A stretch of 64,000 nucleotides of DNA, taken from positions 1,426,001 through 1,490,000 of the forward strand of contig VCCP01000008.1 of NCBI GenBank assembly GCA_005765155.1, given 5' to 3'. This stretch comes from Zelopaecilomyces penicillatus. Its lineage: Eukaryota > Ascomycota > Sordariomycetes > Hypocreales > Pseudodiploosporaceae. The position numbers and the translations under genes are program-made. The notes beneath the pieces were generated by a model. The model was not told the origin of the DNA. It searched no databases and was given only the letters and a program-made list of their open reading frames with translations. This document shows, in pieces, positions 33,808-46,735 of the stretch (its first letter is position 1; every line of letters starts with the position of its first letter).

Positions 33808-35153
33808 TCACTTTCTCTGCTTAGTGATATCGAAGAATTCTGTCAGTCCATCGACGACTGCTTCAACATTCATGTTCACCAACGGCATCCGGTCATAGGA
33901 GTCGTCCGTCATGATGGCCACCAGAGCCAAATATCGGTCCACCTCGCGCAACATGATGGGCTTGTGGCTGTCGTGGAGAACGAGGCAGCTCTCCGCATTG
34001 GTGCACCCGACCTGGTCCTCAAGTTTCGAGTTCCAAGGCTCACCCTCCAGCTTCTTGCGCCCTTCGTCGCTACGCTGCCATGTACCGTACACCTCGGTAA
34101 TGTCGATAATGACATCAATGTAATCGCTGCAGATCTCATAGCTGGCCATATCGGCAGTAGCGCTATCAGTCGCAATGTAGATCTTGGACAGGACGTCGAA
34201 GAGATAGGCCTTTTCGAAACGGCAGGTGCGGCAAAGATTGGTCAACATGGACTCAAGCGTTCCCAATCTAGGAATTAGCTTCTGAATAACTTTGCTGAAA
34301 GCTTCAAAGATGGAATGGTTATAGATGGATGTTAGGTGGAAGGTAACGGGGGCATTCTCGAATCCATGGTCCGACAGCTCGTCCTGGATGCGAATGGTAA
34401 TGTCGCGCTGAATGTCTAGTTTGTAGTCGTCGGACAACCCGTCGACCTTGTGGATGAAAACCTCAATGTTCATATCAGGATAAGTTCGCTGCAGTGCAAG
34501 AATTGTCGTATTAAGTCGGGCCACTGCTTCAAGATAATCGTCTTGAGCATCAATAACCCATATAAGAGCTCCAATTTCGCCGAAGATGGCGTCCATATCA
34601 AAACTAGGGTTGTCAAAAATGTCAATCTGTCCGGGGAAATCCCAGACTTGAAAGTCCATGAAAGATCTAAATTGTTCGTGGGTCAGCTGTTAACAATGTT
34701 TTCCTAGTGGGCAGTACTTTAGAATTTGCTTACGCCATAGTATCTTTCTGTATCCGCGCCGTTGACTCTAAAAATAATGTCTCATTGGGGGGAAGCTTGT
34801 GGAAGACTACACTCGAGATTGATGACTTTCCACTTCTGTATTTGCAGAGAGCTTTCCGTCAGTGCATATTCAACCAAACAGACACGCAGATTTCCATGTT
34901 ACAGAATGGCTTACCGTCGCTGACCCATGAGCATAAGCCGAGGCTTGCCCTTCGCAGGCAGACCGGTCACCACATCACCCGGCTTGGCTGCATCTTTCTT
35001 CGCGGCTCCCTGATTGGTCTGTTGATGAAGAAGTTGAAGTTTTAGCTTAGCTGGACTCATTTTACCAGAAGAAGTCAAAGCGGGTCCAAAGACACTATCT
35101 CTGCTGTACGACTCCCCAGGCGAGGAGCCATAGGTTCGAGAACTGAGGGACAT
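33808..35153 (-). CDS. GTR2: Gtr2/RagC-type GTPase
   Basis: Exons complement(33808..34666, 34734..34835, 34915..35153) encode 399 residues; introns are GTAAGC...ATACAG and GTAAGC...TTTAG. Rag GTPases pair as Gtr1-Gtr2 on the vacuole and signal amino acids to TORC1. The P-loop is GQRRSGKSS after a Lys/Arg-rich lead; VVFHKLPPNETLFLESTARI and DFQVWDFPGQIDIF (switch II) follow; then FIHKVDGL as the guanine-specificity motif and the C-terminal Roadblock-like half with LCRTCRFEKAYLFDVLSKIYI. The C-terminal half fits Gtr2/RagC better than Gtr1. The N-terminus before the P-loop is about 75 residues, Ser-rich. The ATG at 35153 is the first in frame with a leader. The gene runs tail to tail with APC4, 239 bp apart. 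Confidence 0.94.
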
Positions 35154-37289
35154 GACGGGGCAAGAGAAGCAAAAAGACAATAATGAAAGAATGTTGGTTA
35201 TGGTTTAAGATGTGGGTGTTGGGGTATCGTGGGTAAGAATGTATAGAGGTGTAAAGTGAGTCGCGTCAGAGTAAGTTGAGTCTTGGACTTCAACCACAAA
35301 GACTCGCGAGCGCAGCCCTCATATCTCTGAACCAGTTCCATATGCCACATCCACATTCTCAGACTACTGAGTTTCATGTGTCAAAAAGTCTCAAAAACGG
35401 AACTGAAGTCATTTCCAACGCGCGCTGAACAAACCTCAGGCAGCGCACTCGTAACGATATGCCATACGGCTGTAATGCAGTGACGCCTATCCAGGCCTCA
35501 GCAGCCGAGGCTGCAGAATCGCTGGGCTGGTGGCAAGGCCGCCTGGGTGACACCAGCCAGCTCGTGACGAACGCCCTCACCTGGTCCTCAAGAGTCGCCA
35601 TGCTTCTCCAGCTACCAGACAGGCAGACTTGTGGAACCCAAGAACCAAGCAGCAGGCTGCACCGGGGCTGGCTGGCCCCTGACCAACGAGTTGTAGCTGA
35701 CAACAGGGTTGATCTCATCCCGACGGCCCAGCTTGAGACACATGGATGGCATGTTTCATGAGGCATGGAAGCAGGATCAGAAGATTGATTGGGAGCACAG
35801 CACGCAAGAGTCTATCCGTCCTCGGACGAGGCTGGCCACTGGACCGCTGATCTCGAACTGGTAACACACTTGCAGCCATCAACAAGTTCCTACTTGGAGC
35901 TAGGGGCAGAGACAACAGCGAAGAAAGAGGAAACAACAACCCAGAAAACAAAGGCAGGGAGACAGACGTGGCGCGGGGGTACGAGCTGACTTTTAAAAAA
36001 ACGGCAGATGAACATGGTATTTGTGTCCCCATCACTCGTTGATTTGCTTACCTCCATGGTTTGTCGGTGCCTGGTGCCTGCTGTGTGTGGAAGCACGTCA
36101 AGCGGCTGAAAATGGCCCGGTTTTGCTGAGCGGCGCTCCCTTCCTCCAGCCTGGCGAGAGCAATATTCGGCGAAGCGAATGGGGGGGAGCGGTAATGGCG
36201 GATCAAACGAGAAATTTGGTAGCCAGCGATATGGATCGGCTTTATCTATTCAAACGGTTGCGGGAGCAGGGCTGAACAAAGAGATAACCGGTGGGAGGGA
36301 GGGGTCAAAACGAAGAGCTCAGCGACCGGTTATAGCTGAACAGGGTGTGGTTTGGCCAGTGGTTTACGGTCCTCGCAGCGCTGGTACCGGGCGTAGGGGT
36401 TTGCGACGCGAAGTATCACTGATTGCGTCGTGGTCATGTATGTGTGGCTGCGAGATGTCTTGAATAGAGGACGAGTTGAGGGCAGAGTTGCAGCTCAGGC
36501 AAGCCAAGTTCAAGCCGGCAAACATGGGGGTGACAGACAAGCTTGGGGTACCTGCCAAGCTTGTCTTCAACGTTCCCGTCCAGTTGCTTGTCACAAAGCT
36601 TCAGCTTACAGTGGGCTGTTTTAGTGTGAGGGGCACTTCACTCAGCACTCAGCACCACTGAGCAACCGATCCCTGGGACACTGTGCACTCACTGATGGAC
36701 AGCAGCTTCAGCTGTTACAGCTTGCGGAGCTACACTCCCGATCGAATTACATCACACATGTACTTGTAATGCCAACACAACACCTCGTCGATGTCTTGTC
36801 CATCACGAATCAAACAATGGCAAACATAGCATTCATAGTCATCAAGTGGTAGTTTCAAAGTCGATTTGTATATGCTATATATGTATATACGTTTTGAATT
36901 GCTAAATTCAAACAAATAAATAGTCTAGTAGCACCATATCCTGATGTCTACGGACTGGGGGCGGCACTTTGGCCGTTCACTTCAGCCACCACTTCATCGC
37001 CTAATCTCTGTTGAACGCCATCAAGAGATTCAGCTTTGTTCGACAAAATCATATTTCCTCCCATATCCTCTTCCCTTACATCTCTTGCAATCGTTTCATC
37101 CATCAGTCTCTCTCACTCGCTACCCGTGCTTGCAAAAGACTCCATAAGCAGACCCAGCGAAAAAAGCTTTCAAACGTAAATCATCCAAACGCCTATTCTC
37201 CATGCTGCTTTTGTTCCCCTTATTTTGTTGGTCCCTTTCTCTTGTAACTGTGGTCCATTCGCTCCAAATTCACAGGTTCATATTAGTGC
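35154..37289. other. Gene-poor spacer
   Basis: About 2.1 kb without a supported gene. It includes the GTR2 promoter side and, at the right, the 3' flank of PCF11. Short open frames have no domain or splice support. Confidence 0.45.
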
Positions 37290-39651
37290 TTAGCCAAAGG
37301 TCTTCTGTAGTCGAATTTTGGGAGATGAGAGGCCAACATCGGCTTTCCTCTTTCCCAGCACTGGTTCTGGAGTGCGCCGTGATAGACCCGGTGTTTCTTC
37401 ACGGTCTCTGGTGGCTTCTGAATGACATGACGCGTGATATGCGCGGTTGCCCACAAGTACCGTATCAAGCCATACCCATTCCTGAACCGTGTCCAACCAT
37501 TTGTTCTCAAACTTTTCCTGGCAGATGGGACACACGTTATTGATCCCACTGCTCGGTTCTGGCACTGGGATATACTTTGGGGCATCCGAGTCCTTGGTCG
37601 TTTGCGCTAACGTTTCCTCTGCTGTTACGATATGATCAGAGTCAACTGTCTCCCGAGTTTTGACCCATTCCTAATATCAATATGATTAGCTAGAGTAACG
37701 TAGGAAGCTTCTTGAGACTATGCCTTACCTGTTGATCTAGATACCAGCTTCTGTGGGTGCCTCTCTTCTCTGCTTCGGTGCTCCGCTGATGTACTCGGAA
37801 ATGCCAGTCCATATGAGCTGTCTTCTTTTTTCTTCCCTCTGCATCGGTTTTGAATCTTCTCCCGCACTGGGTACAGGGAGCGCCGAGTGCATCATACAAG
37901 CTTGAGATGGTATCTGGACGAAACCTATTTTCATGCCGTACATTAGTCTATGCTCTTACATATGCTGAAAAAGCTTCCCGTAAAAATGGCATGTGACTTA
38001 CTGTTGTTTGATGGATACTACATCGAGAACTGTACCATTCACGGCCCCTGCTCCGAGGGCACCTGCCTCTGCCCTATGAGCAGACAACAGACTTGAAAGG
38101 TCGAGTGGCAGTCGCATAGGAGGAGGAGGAGCAGGACCAGCCGCCCCGCCAGCGTTGACCGGAGTCGAAGTGGGAAGCATACCAGCAGCACGGAGTTGAT
38201 CTAACAATGAAGTGGCCGGTGGCGCTGCTGGCTTAGGAGCCTCGGGCTGAACAACGGGTGGTGGCCGTATCGCGACACTACCATATGGCGGATTAGGAGT
38301 TGTGTTCTGCGATGTGGTAGCTTGCTGCCTGCTCAGTAACGCTGCCAAGGCGCCCTTCCCTAGCAAGGAATCAAGTGTCACCGACGCCGTGGGTGGCGCC
38401 GCAGATATTGGTGATGGGGTTACGGAAGCAGAAGGTAGATGTGCTGGAAGCACTTGAGGTGGTGGTGTTGGTACAATTGCCTGGATTGGGGTAGAGTTTT
38501 GGGCCACAGCGGCCCTCAATGTCACGACAGCGAGTTCTGTTACTTTGTTTTTAATGAGCTCAAGCTGGTCTGGTGGCAGGCTCGTACGCTGTACGACTCC
38601 TTGGAGGTCCATGAGGGCTCTTAATCTGTTCTGAATACTAGCATCATGCGGGTTCTTTGCGAACTCGGCCTTCATGGCAGCAATCAGGTTGTGAATGTCA
38701 TTGTTCAAAGTCTCTACGCTTATCCCAGCCGGGGCAGCAGCAGCTCCCACTAGCCCATACGGACCAGACATAGGGGGTTGAAAAGGAGCAGGGGTAGAAT
38801 TGAAAGATTGAGGCGTTGACTGAGGTGGGTAGTACGGGATCTAGAATAATGGTTAGTCAATCTGCAGAGATGACTTTGTTTGGAACTGTTCCAAACTTAC
38901 CTGTTGTTGACCTGGATAAGGGGCATGTGTCTGCACTGGCTCGCCGGGATGGCCTCCGTTGGCAAAAGGATACTGTTTCGGGGTAAACCCTCCAGGCCCT
39001 GGAAATCCATGCATACCTGGTGGTGTTGGTGTATTTCGATGGGGATGAACTACGGCACGAGGCCGTCCAGGAATAGGCGCTTGTTGTGGCATGCTCAACG
39101 CCCTCGCCTTCATAAGAGCATTCTCAATAGGTCGCACTAATTCATGCGAGAAAACAGACCGAGTATCCATAGATCCAGGGACAGGGTCCTTCCACGTCTT
39201 TAGCATCTCCTCCATCTTTCTGCGAATGGGTTGGTCTACGACTGCGTAGGACTCCATGAAAATCTTGAAGAGGTTGCGGCCAACGTATAGTGTATATGGA
39301 GTGCCAACATTCTTGACAATCGAATCTAGGACATACAGGGCCGGCAGTTTCTTGTTTGGAGGTGCCTAGAAGTTGGTAAGCAATGATGAACATGTGCGAG
39401 AAATGGTTGAACAAAAGTGTTCAAGGGGAAGACACAGAATTGCACCCATGTAGAACCACAAACCACCTCCAGAAAGCCTAGTCTCTTACCTTGAGAATGT
39501 GCTGCTGCAGCACTTCAGCAATAGCCAGCGCATGCTCCGTATTCTCGCGAGCTATCACAGTCAGGTTGCTGATTTCAAATCGCATGTTGGAAGAAAGGTC
39601 CTCGAGAGCATGGCGATAATCCTCTGCCACCTCAGCTCCGTCGGATGCCAT
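37290..39651 (-). CDS. PCF11: Pcf11 subunit of cleavage factor IA
   Basis: Five exons, complement(37290..37670, 37729..37924, 38002..38840, 38901..39365, 39490..39651), encode 680 residues. The N-terminal CID (about 1-135; DYRHALEDLSSNMRFEISNL, LPALYVLDSIVKNVGTPYT) binds the phosphorylated RNA polymerase II CTD. A Pro/Gln-rich linker follows, then a helical part and a second Pro/Ala-rich stretch. The C-terminus carries two zinc fingers: CTQCGRRFK...HMDWHFRVH and CPICQEKFENKW...YHASCH, with the EWVWLDTVLVGNRAYH segment of the Clp1-binding region between. Pcf11 couples 3' end cleavage to transcription termination. All four introns have good donors and branch points. The first exon (54 codons) lies just inside an AT-rich leader ending at 39651. 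Confidence 0.95.
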
Positions 39652-40985
39652 GATTGCTAATTAAAACTGCCGAGTAATACGACAGAAAACCAGAAATAAG
39701 GATGAGTCGGCGATAATGAATACCCGTTTTGTTTGATGAGCCTTTTTTTTTAAGATAAAAACCAATAACCACCGTGACAAAGATGTTTCTTGTACGAGCA
39801 GACAAATCAGAGCGCGAACAAAAGACAAGAGACCTTCTTAATAGGCTCGCGTTCAAGTGCAGAATAGGGAAGGAGCCGGATAGACACCACAGCACTGAGC
39901 AGCAACGTTTTAATGTGGTGAAGTTTATTCCAAGAGAGGTTTCACCGTCTCCACAAAGTCTATTCCCCCAGTTCCCCGTTCACCCAGAGAGCAGAGCCTT
40001 TCGCAATAAAAGACAAAAAAGAAAACCTTGGTTCAAGCTCCCAATGGCATTGTCCAAATGACTTTGTTGTTGCAGAGTCCGCCGAAGCCAAAACAACTTG
40101 TGTGTAAACAGTCCTATGAGTCAAAAAAGAAAAAAACCTGCTACAGATCGCGCGCGTGCTGTATCGTCGGTCGGGGCTTTGGAGCGGAGAGATGGTTCGA
40201 AGGTTCGAATCGAACAGGACCTGGAAAGGGTGTTCGTGACAGACAGGTCGGGGCAATGGCAGCGATGCAGAGTTGCCAGAACTACAGGTTGTGATTCACA
40301 AAAGTCAAGATCGGAAGCTGCTTCACCTCGGCGGGGGAGGGAACGAGGATCGTGAGTGATGATGGAGCGCAAACGAGGATGTCGGGAGGAGATAGCATGA
40401 GCTGACATCTATTCTACTGAACTCTGATGCTGTTCGGCTAAGGTCACATGATCGCCTACGAGGGAGCTTTTGGTGGCGCGCCAGCACAGACCTCACCATT
40501 CAGTCGCACACAGTACGTACTGGATGGGGGTTGGCAGACAACTTGTAAGAACCACTGATCAACGGCAACGGAAGGGGGGAAACGACAAAATCTCAATCTA
40601 CAAAATGTTGTAAGGGCTCAAACACAAGGGGAATCCAGGCGTCTGTTTTGGTAGATCTTATCAAGGCGTTTACAATTGTGGTGGCTGCCAGTGTCACGTT
40701 CACAGTAAACCGGTTCACGTTGAAGATGAAGTTATGGAATTCTAGTACAATGTTCGGTTTAAAATACAAGCAAGACAAAGGAAAGGTTTTGAACTGGTCT
40801 GTAGTCCCAACAAAGCAAAATTTCATAACCGCCTATTCGGGTATTCCAAAATAAACCACTGGACTCCTGTATCCGTAACGCCTTTGTTGACTCAAAATTT
40901 GGGGCCAACCGTGTCTTTAGCCTGGTGGGAGGCATGTTTTTTTTTGTGTTCTTTTTTTCATCTTTTCGGGGATGTGCAATGGTGT
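39652..40985. other. Spacer and PCF11 promoter region
   Basis: No supported gene. TTCGAAGGTTCGAATCGAAC at about 40197-40216 is a symmetric TTCGAA-rich element; it resembles a tRNA T-loop by composition, but no tRNA cloverleaf can be drawn around it. Confidence 0.45.
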
Positions 40986-41804
40986 CTAGAATCGAGACAT
41001 ATTGGCTTCGGAGTAGTGGCTGCTTCTTCCTGTGTGCATAGGGTGCAGAGCCGTGTCGGGTCGTCTGAGACCAGGGATGATGGGGCTGGCTCTGTCATCC
41101 TGGTGAGCATCGCGCTCAACATCGTGGTTCATGTTGAATGGAGCGCTGATATTGGGTCGAGCAACGTTCTGGTTGCCTTCTTCCTTCTTCCAGAACATGG
41201 ACATGAACTTGCTTCTGGTCTTCTCGTTTCTCACGGACCCGGCAGGCGAGCTTGGGTGAGAATGGTACTCGGGAAGCACTTCGCGCTGAGAGTTGGCGAG
41301 GGAGCCGTTGGTACGAATATCACGAGAGGTGATTCCCTGACTACCGTCACGCCAAAAGAGACCGCATACGATGTTCAAGACACCGAAAATGAGACTGAGA
41401 ATGCCACCAGCCATGACAACGGCTGAGAAGCTGGAGTTCAGATTTTCTTCTTCATAGGCGGGCTGGTTGAGTGTACCCAGAATGTTGCAGCCGATGAGAA
41501 TTATGGCACCGCCGAGCCAGCCGACGCCATGGGAATCAGAAAGAATTGGCCAGGTGTTGCGAAGATAGATTCTGATTCTCTCAACAAATGCAAGCTCCGA
41601 GATGATGAAAGCAATGCAGGCGAAGCTCGTGAAGACGAGAGAGAAGCATTCAAAGATGAAGTAAGGACGAGAAGTGTCGACTTTGATGATGAGGATCCAG
41701 CAGGCAGCGCCTGCAGTAACGAGAGTAATAATAGTGGCAGCTCGGAGGAGCTGGAGGATAATCATTCCAACTCCCATAAGAGAGGTGATGCTAAGGAAAC
41801 CCAT
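40986..41804 (-). CDS. DUF7598-type four-helix membrane protein
   Basis: A single exon of 272 residues. Four hydrophobic helices: MGVGMIILQLLRAATIITLV, PYFIFECFSLVFTSFACIAF, VGWLGGAIILIGCNILGTL and SFSAVVMAGGILSLIFGVLN, with short basic loops. The last ends CGLFWRDGSQGITSRDIR, and a 110-residue polar cytosolic tail follows, rich in Ser, Pro, Arg and His. The N-terminus GFLSITSLMGVGMIILQLLR and the YLRNTWPILSDSHG loop match the conserved fungal membrane family annotated DUF7598; function unknown. It stands alone between two long spacers. The start ATG at 41804 is directly preceded by a purine-rich leader. Confidence 0.85.
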   Translation of the reverse strand: MGFLSITSLMGVGMIILQLLRAATIITLVTAGAACWILIIKVDTSRPYFIFECFSLVFTSFACIAFIISELAFVERIRIYLRNTWPILSDSHGVGWLGGAIILIGCNILGTLNQPAYEEENLNSSFSAVVMAGGILSLIFGVLNIVCGLFWRDGSQGITSRDIRTNGSLANSQREVLPEYHSHPSSPAGSVRNEKTRSKFMSMFWKKEEGNQNVARPNISAPFNMNHDVERDAHQDDRASPIIPGLRRPDTALHPMHTGRSSHYSEANMSRF

Positions 41805-44800
41805 GATGGAAGGAAATAGCTCGTTTGAACAGAGACGGTTGTGCGAGTGGATGTTATTTTTGGACCTGCCAGAAAAGAACTTTTTTGTTTCCGTTGTAAT
41901 GAAGAGTAATGACGATTGTTTGTCGACTGGTAAATGCGAGGAGCGAAAGCTTTATAGGGGACCGGCCCAGTTTAAGATTCGGAGAGAGAGAAAGGTGAAA
42001 AAGTAAAGTTTAAAGAAAGAGTTGTAAGGTATAAGGTTATAAAAGGGCAACTGAAAAGTAAGTTCACAAAAGGTTCACAAAAGCATTGTGCCCGCAAACA
42101 ATAGCCGGTTGTTAGAAAGGAAAGTGAGCTGACACACACATACACACACACAATAGGCTCAGGAGGTGCTTGCTGGGTGGGCTGCTCGAGCTTTAATAGA
42201 GAACGACGCTCGCGTCACAGACTCACGGTTTGCTGCTCTGATAGAGAGACGGGACATGAGCAGCATGCAATCTGCACATAGAACACATTAACCAAGTGCA
42301 AGCCCCTGGTCGGCGTCACCAGGCGCGCTGAGGCTACACACTCGTGCCGACTCCTCCGATCAGACACCTGGAGCCAATCATTCTAGCAACTTTGCTGATT
42401 TAACTGGGGTGCTTCCATGGCGATAGAGAGTACATGCAGAGTTGTAATAAGCAGGCCCCTTGTGGATGGTGATAGTTTCATGGTCTTGGGTTTTGGCCGG
42501 CGCTGGAAGCCCAAAAATAAATCATCAGCATCCGCAGGGGGGGTGTCTGGCGTCAACATCTGGCGTGGGACTGAGGAAAATCGGGTCCCTCATATCCAGG
42601 GTCACCAGTGGTCGTCAGTATCAGTGCAGTGAAGAGCAGTGGGCAACACAGCGCAAGTCATTGGGAACGGATGCGTGCAACGAGCGCCAATGACTTTGCG
42701 ATGGTGTTTGGCTGCGCAAACAGGCCTGTTTGTGGAGGTGAACGGACGCTTTTGGTGCGATTTCAGGCCGGGATTCGTCCTGAGATCGATTGGCTGTCGA
42801 CTCGCGCGGCTGTGTTTCAGAGGCGCGCCGACGGCCCCAGGCGGCCTAAACGATGCACCCGCCAGAAACAAACCACCTCTCCAAAAAGAAGTAATAACCC
42901 AACTTCTTCTTATTAGTTGTTGAGTGCGCTGGTGCAGGGAGAAGAAGAAGAAGCGCCGGACTCAGACGCCTGTCCTACCTAAGAATAATTGAAACTAAAG
43001 CCCGTTGAACCATGCATTCATCCTTCGTCTTTCCGGTACGGATTGAAGAAAGGCGCTTCTGCCCCTCTGCTAATTGGTTCCTTGAATAGCGGCCCCTGCA
43101 GCGAGCAGCGCTTCGCTCTACAGTCCCAAAAAGGCAATCTTGCTCAAATTCAACGCGAGGCATGTGGTTTTCATAACAAAACTTGTCATAAACATACTGG
43201 TTAGGAAATCTTCTGTTTTTCTATTCCATTTGCACGTTGTTTTTTGTTTGTGCATCATTGGATTTCAACCTTTGATGGTTGTTTCCTGGACTTTCATCTG
43301 ATCTCGTGATGCGCTGACTGTGACAGTCGTGCTCCACTATGTGATTGATTGTTGGTTTGGCTGCCGAATCACACAGATGACAACACCTGTGTTGGGCTCG
43401 TCGGCCTTGGCACTTCCCTGTTATCCGTGCCACCTGCAACATCTCCAAAAGCTTCATTTTTCAATCTTCTCGAGTTTTTGAGCCTCTCAAAAATGGTCAC
43501 GATGTTCGCCAAAGCCACAGAAATGGCCCTCTTGAAAGGTCTATTTGGCGGAGCCTTCCGAGCAAGTGGGCATGAAACCTGCCCGTCGCTCCGATTGGCT
43601 CCTGCCGCCAAGCCTCGCCGCGAACTCAGCTCCCTTTCCACGACAGTACCGTAAGGGAGCCAAATTTTTACTCCTGGACTGCTCCAACGGACCATATTCT
43701 CGACCCCAGCCAATAAACCTGAACGGCAGTTACGCAGCAGCTCCTCACAATGACCCGCGGTAACCAACGTGAGCTGGCCCGAGCGAAAAATCTGAAAGAG
43801 GCTGGAAAGGTTAGACAGAACTCTGGCGTGAGAACACGTTGTAATGCGCTCTCGGCTAACAACATCATCTTTGATGGTCTTATAGAAAACTTCCAATTCC
43901 CAGAGTACAGCCGCGAAGGAATCTAACGCCGAAATCATGCGAAAAAAGCAGATGAAGTCCGAAGAAAAAGCACAAAGTGGAGGTATGTAACCCCATTTTC
44001 CTCTGTCGTCGATCCAACAGAGTGTTGACGAAAATGGCTCCCTTTAGAAGCGAAACCCAAAGAGAAGAGAACCAACCCGGATGCCGAAAAGCATATACAG
44101 GCCAGGCAGAGCAAGCAGAACAAGAAGAAAAACTAGATGACATACATATCCAAGACCATTATTCAGACTTCATGTGACTGGAGAGGTCTGAAAGAAACGC
44201 ATCGATGAAGGCATTTAACACAAATCAACATAAAGCGTTCGTTTATATTTAGAAGTTCATATTTAACACAGTACTATTAATGCCACACACCCATAGCACT
44301 TTTGCCATACCCTCAAACACAATGATAATCCTATGTACTGGGCTTTTTAGTAGACAGTAGTGAAGTCGGCCGATCAGCCTTTCAACATATTAACAACGCT
44401 ACTCGCCTACGTGTCCCGCCTTCTTTGGAAATTTCTGCGTCTGATAATGTGACCAGAGCTCTTCCTTCAAGAACACCACTTTCTAGGGCAATATCTGTAG
44501 CAGCTTGTGTAGCTAGGCATAAAGCTGTCATCATGTGTAAAGGTCGTTGAGAGGTCATGGCCATACACTGTAATTTAAGTCTGTTGTTCCAATCATAGCA
44601 GTGAACGAAATGATTGGCCGCCCAACGGACAGAGTCGTTAACAAGAAAGATGATAAAGGAGCAAATACGTGTGTGGACATAGACATGTAGAGAAGAGACA
44701 AAGAAATAAACAGATACCTAGAGATAGAATATATATGAATATAAACAGATTTAAAGAGATTTAAATCTACAGAAATTGACTTGATAAATTACAGTATTTA

Positions 44801-45285
44801 ATTGAATTACTGGCAAGAATTTGATGTTCTGTTGCAGAGCTGGGAGATAGATAATACTCGGGTGATATTTTCCCCACCGCTGTCGGGTAGGCAAATTGGC
44901 TGAGTTGCATATTGAAGCTGAACAGTTTAGCCAACATAGCCAAATAGTTTGCATTAATCTGGGCGGTTTCGTCCTCAAATAATGGCCTGTGGTCTTTATA
45001 ATGTAGTGAATATCATACTATCGCTTGCGTTCGTATTAGTCCGAGGCGCTTGAATGTTCTTTTGTATTGGGTGCTATTGATACCCCAAAATAGCAGCCGA
45101 GGAGCTAAGAAAACTTAGGGTGGTGTATGACACCCCCACGTCACTATTCACTGACAGCCTCGCTAACGCCACATATATTGTTTCCAGATCTCACAGCCTT
45201 GCTGATGCCACACCTCAGCAGAATATCCAACGGCTAGAATTGGCCCGCACACTTTTCTCCTTTCCTTATTGGCAGCTAAACCGCC
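41805..45285. other. Long gene-poor spacer
   Basis: About 3.5 kb. A CA-rich microsatellite (about 42130-42153) and GAAGAA runs near 42942 are present. A 189-codon open frame with ATG at 43938 on the minus strand has no recognised domain. Around 44210-45020 the DNA is AT-rich and lacks long open frames. No mobile element or RNA gene could be supported. Confidence 0.4.
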
Positions 45286-46439
45286 ATGATGCCGATATCT
45301 TGGGATTCGTGAGTAGAAACCCCCCAGACCTGGTCGTGCCAAGTGAGAGCGCATATATATATATATATGCTAACCATTGTTAACCCAATATTTGCAGCTT
45401 TCGTTCCCTCGTCCTCTTCTTTGGGCCTATTCTTCTCCCCAAGGCGATATCCTACTACCGCAGTCTCCGCGCCAACTCGCGTGTTGCTGGCCTCCCTATA
45501 CAGTCCGTCCCGTCTACCGTGCGTGTCGCTCTTGGCTTGCTCGGCTTCCTGTCAACAGCCTTGCTCCTTAAGACGCTGCCCGTATTTGCCCCCGAGAACC
45601 TCTTCGCAAAGACAGAGAGCCGTCTTCAGATCCCCGTCGATGTGCTTTTCCACAGAGTTGCGGCATTGCGCGACGCCAATCAACTCACTGCTTGGGATAA
45701 TGCCCTGAGGGCTAGATTTGTCAACCTGGAGAGCCGCCTCTTGTACTTCCAGTTCGGACCGGAGGCACTGGCCGAGTGCCCATTCTGTAATGCAGATGAA
45801 CCCAAGAGCTACTTCTACTATGCTCTTCCTGCACTTCTATGGCCGCATGTCGCCAACCTGATCGTCGTAGCCTTTGTCACCAGCTCGTCTTGGACGGGGA
45901 GGTATGGCGCCCAATGGCGTTTCATTGGCGTAATCGCATCCACCACCCTCGCCGCCCTGGATATATACCTTGTCAACTCCTATAACTACCAAGCCAATGC
46001 GCGGGCGCTGCGGCTTCCCGAAATCGATGCCTTTTACTGGTCTATGCGAAACTACCGATTCATCGCCTTAGCAATTTTCAATGGCTTGCTTGGCTTAGTT
46101 CTGTACCTATCCGCTACCAATCGCGCCTTTGTACAGCTACCATCACCAGCTGAGCGCGTTGAAGTTGTCAATCGCGCGTTGCACACCGTAAAGAGCAAGA
46201 TTAATGCCTTAAGTATCATTAAAAACACAGCCTTGCGGGATGAGGACCTGAGGTCTCGCAGTGAGGCCTACTGGCAACACGAGGTGCGGCTGATGGGTGA
46301 GGTCATGGAGGAAAGAGAGGTTATAGATGGTGTCAATGATGCACTGAGCAGTAGAATTGATATTCAAAGTATCTCTAAAGACGCTGATATATATGCTCAG
46401 AATGTGCTTCGGCCGTTGCAACAGTCAATGGAGGATTGA
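45286..46439 (+). CDS. Conserved fungal multi-pass membrane protein of unknown function
   Basis: Exons 45286..45308 and 45398..46439 encode 354 residues; the 89-nt intron is GTGAGT...GCTAACC...TTTGCAG. The short first exon reads MMPISWDS and joins FRSLVLFFGPILLPKAISYY, a start I recognise from conserved ascomycete membrane proteins. Further helices: VRVALGLLGFLSTALLLK, LPALLWPHVANLIVVAFV, FIGVIASTTLAALDIYLV and FIALAIFNGLLGLVLYL. A CPFC pair (about 151-154) lies in a loop before the third helix; the C-terminal 100 residues are a charged helical region. No enzyme motif seen. Two adjacent in-frame ATGs (45286, 45289) are both possible. Membrane organelle and role unknown. Confidence 0.8.
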
Positions 46440-46735
46440 TTAACGAACATGGAACATAGACGCGTTTGCTGCCGAATATAAAATTTCTATTTCTACAATG
46501 CAAAATGTGCATGCTACAGATGATAAAGATTGCATGTGACTCTTAATTACCTATGACACCGTGCAATATGCCCTTCAGCACCACGCTTCGAGGTCAACGG
46601 TGACGTACACTCGCAAAGGCGGCCCTAGCTGAGGATTTTGCTAGACTATTTGTTGACATATCAACCATCCTATTTGTTCTGATAATCCTTATTCTAGCCT
46701 TGATTTTTTATTTAACCACTAGACCATCTTTGAGA

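Noticed and set aside
40197..40216. TTCGAAGGTTCGAATCG, tRNA T-loop look-alike
   Set aside because: No acceptor, D or anticodon stems can be drawn on either strand around it.
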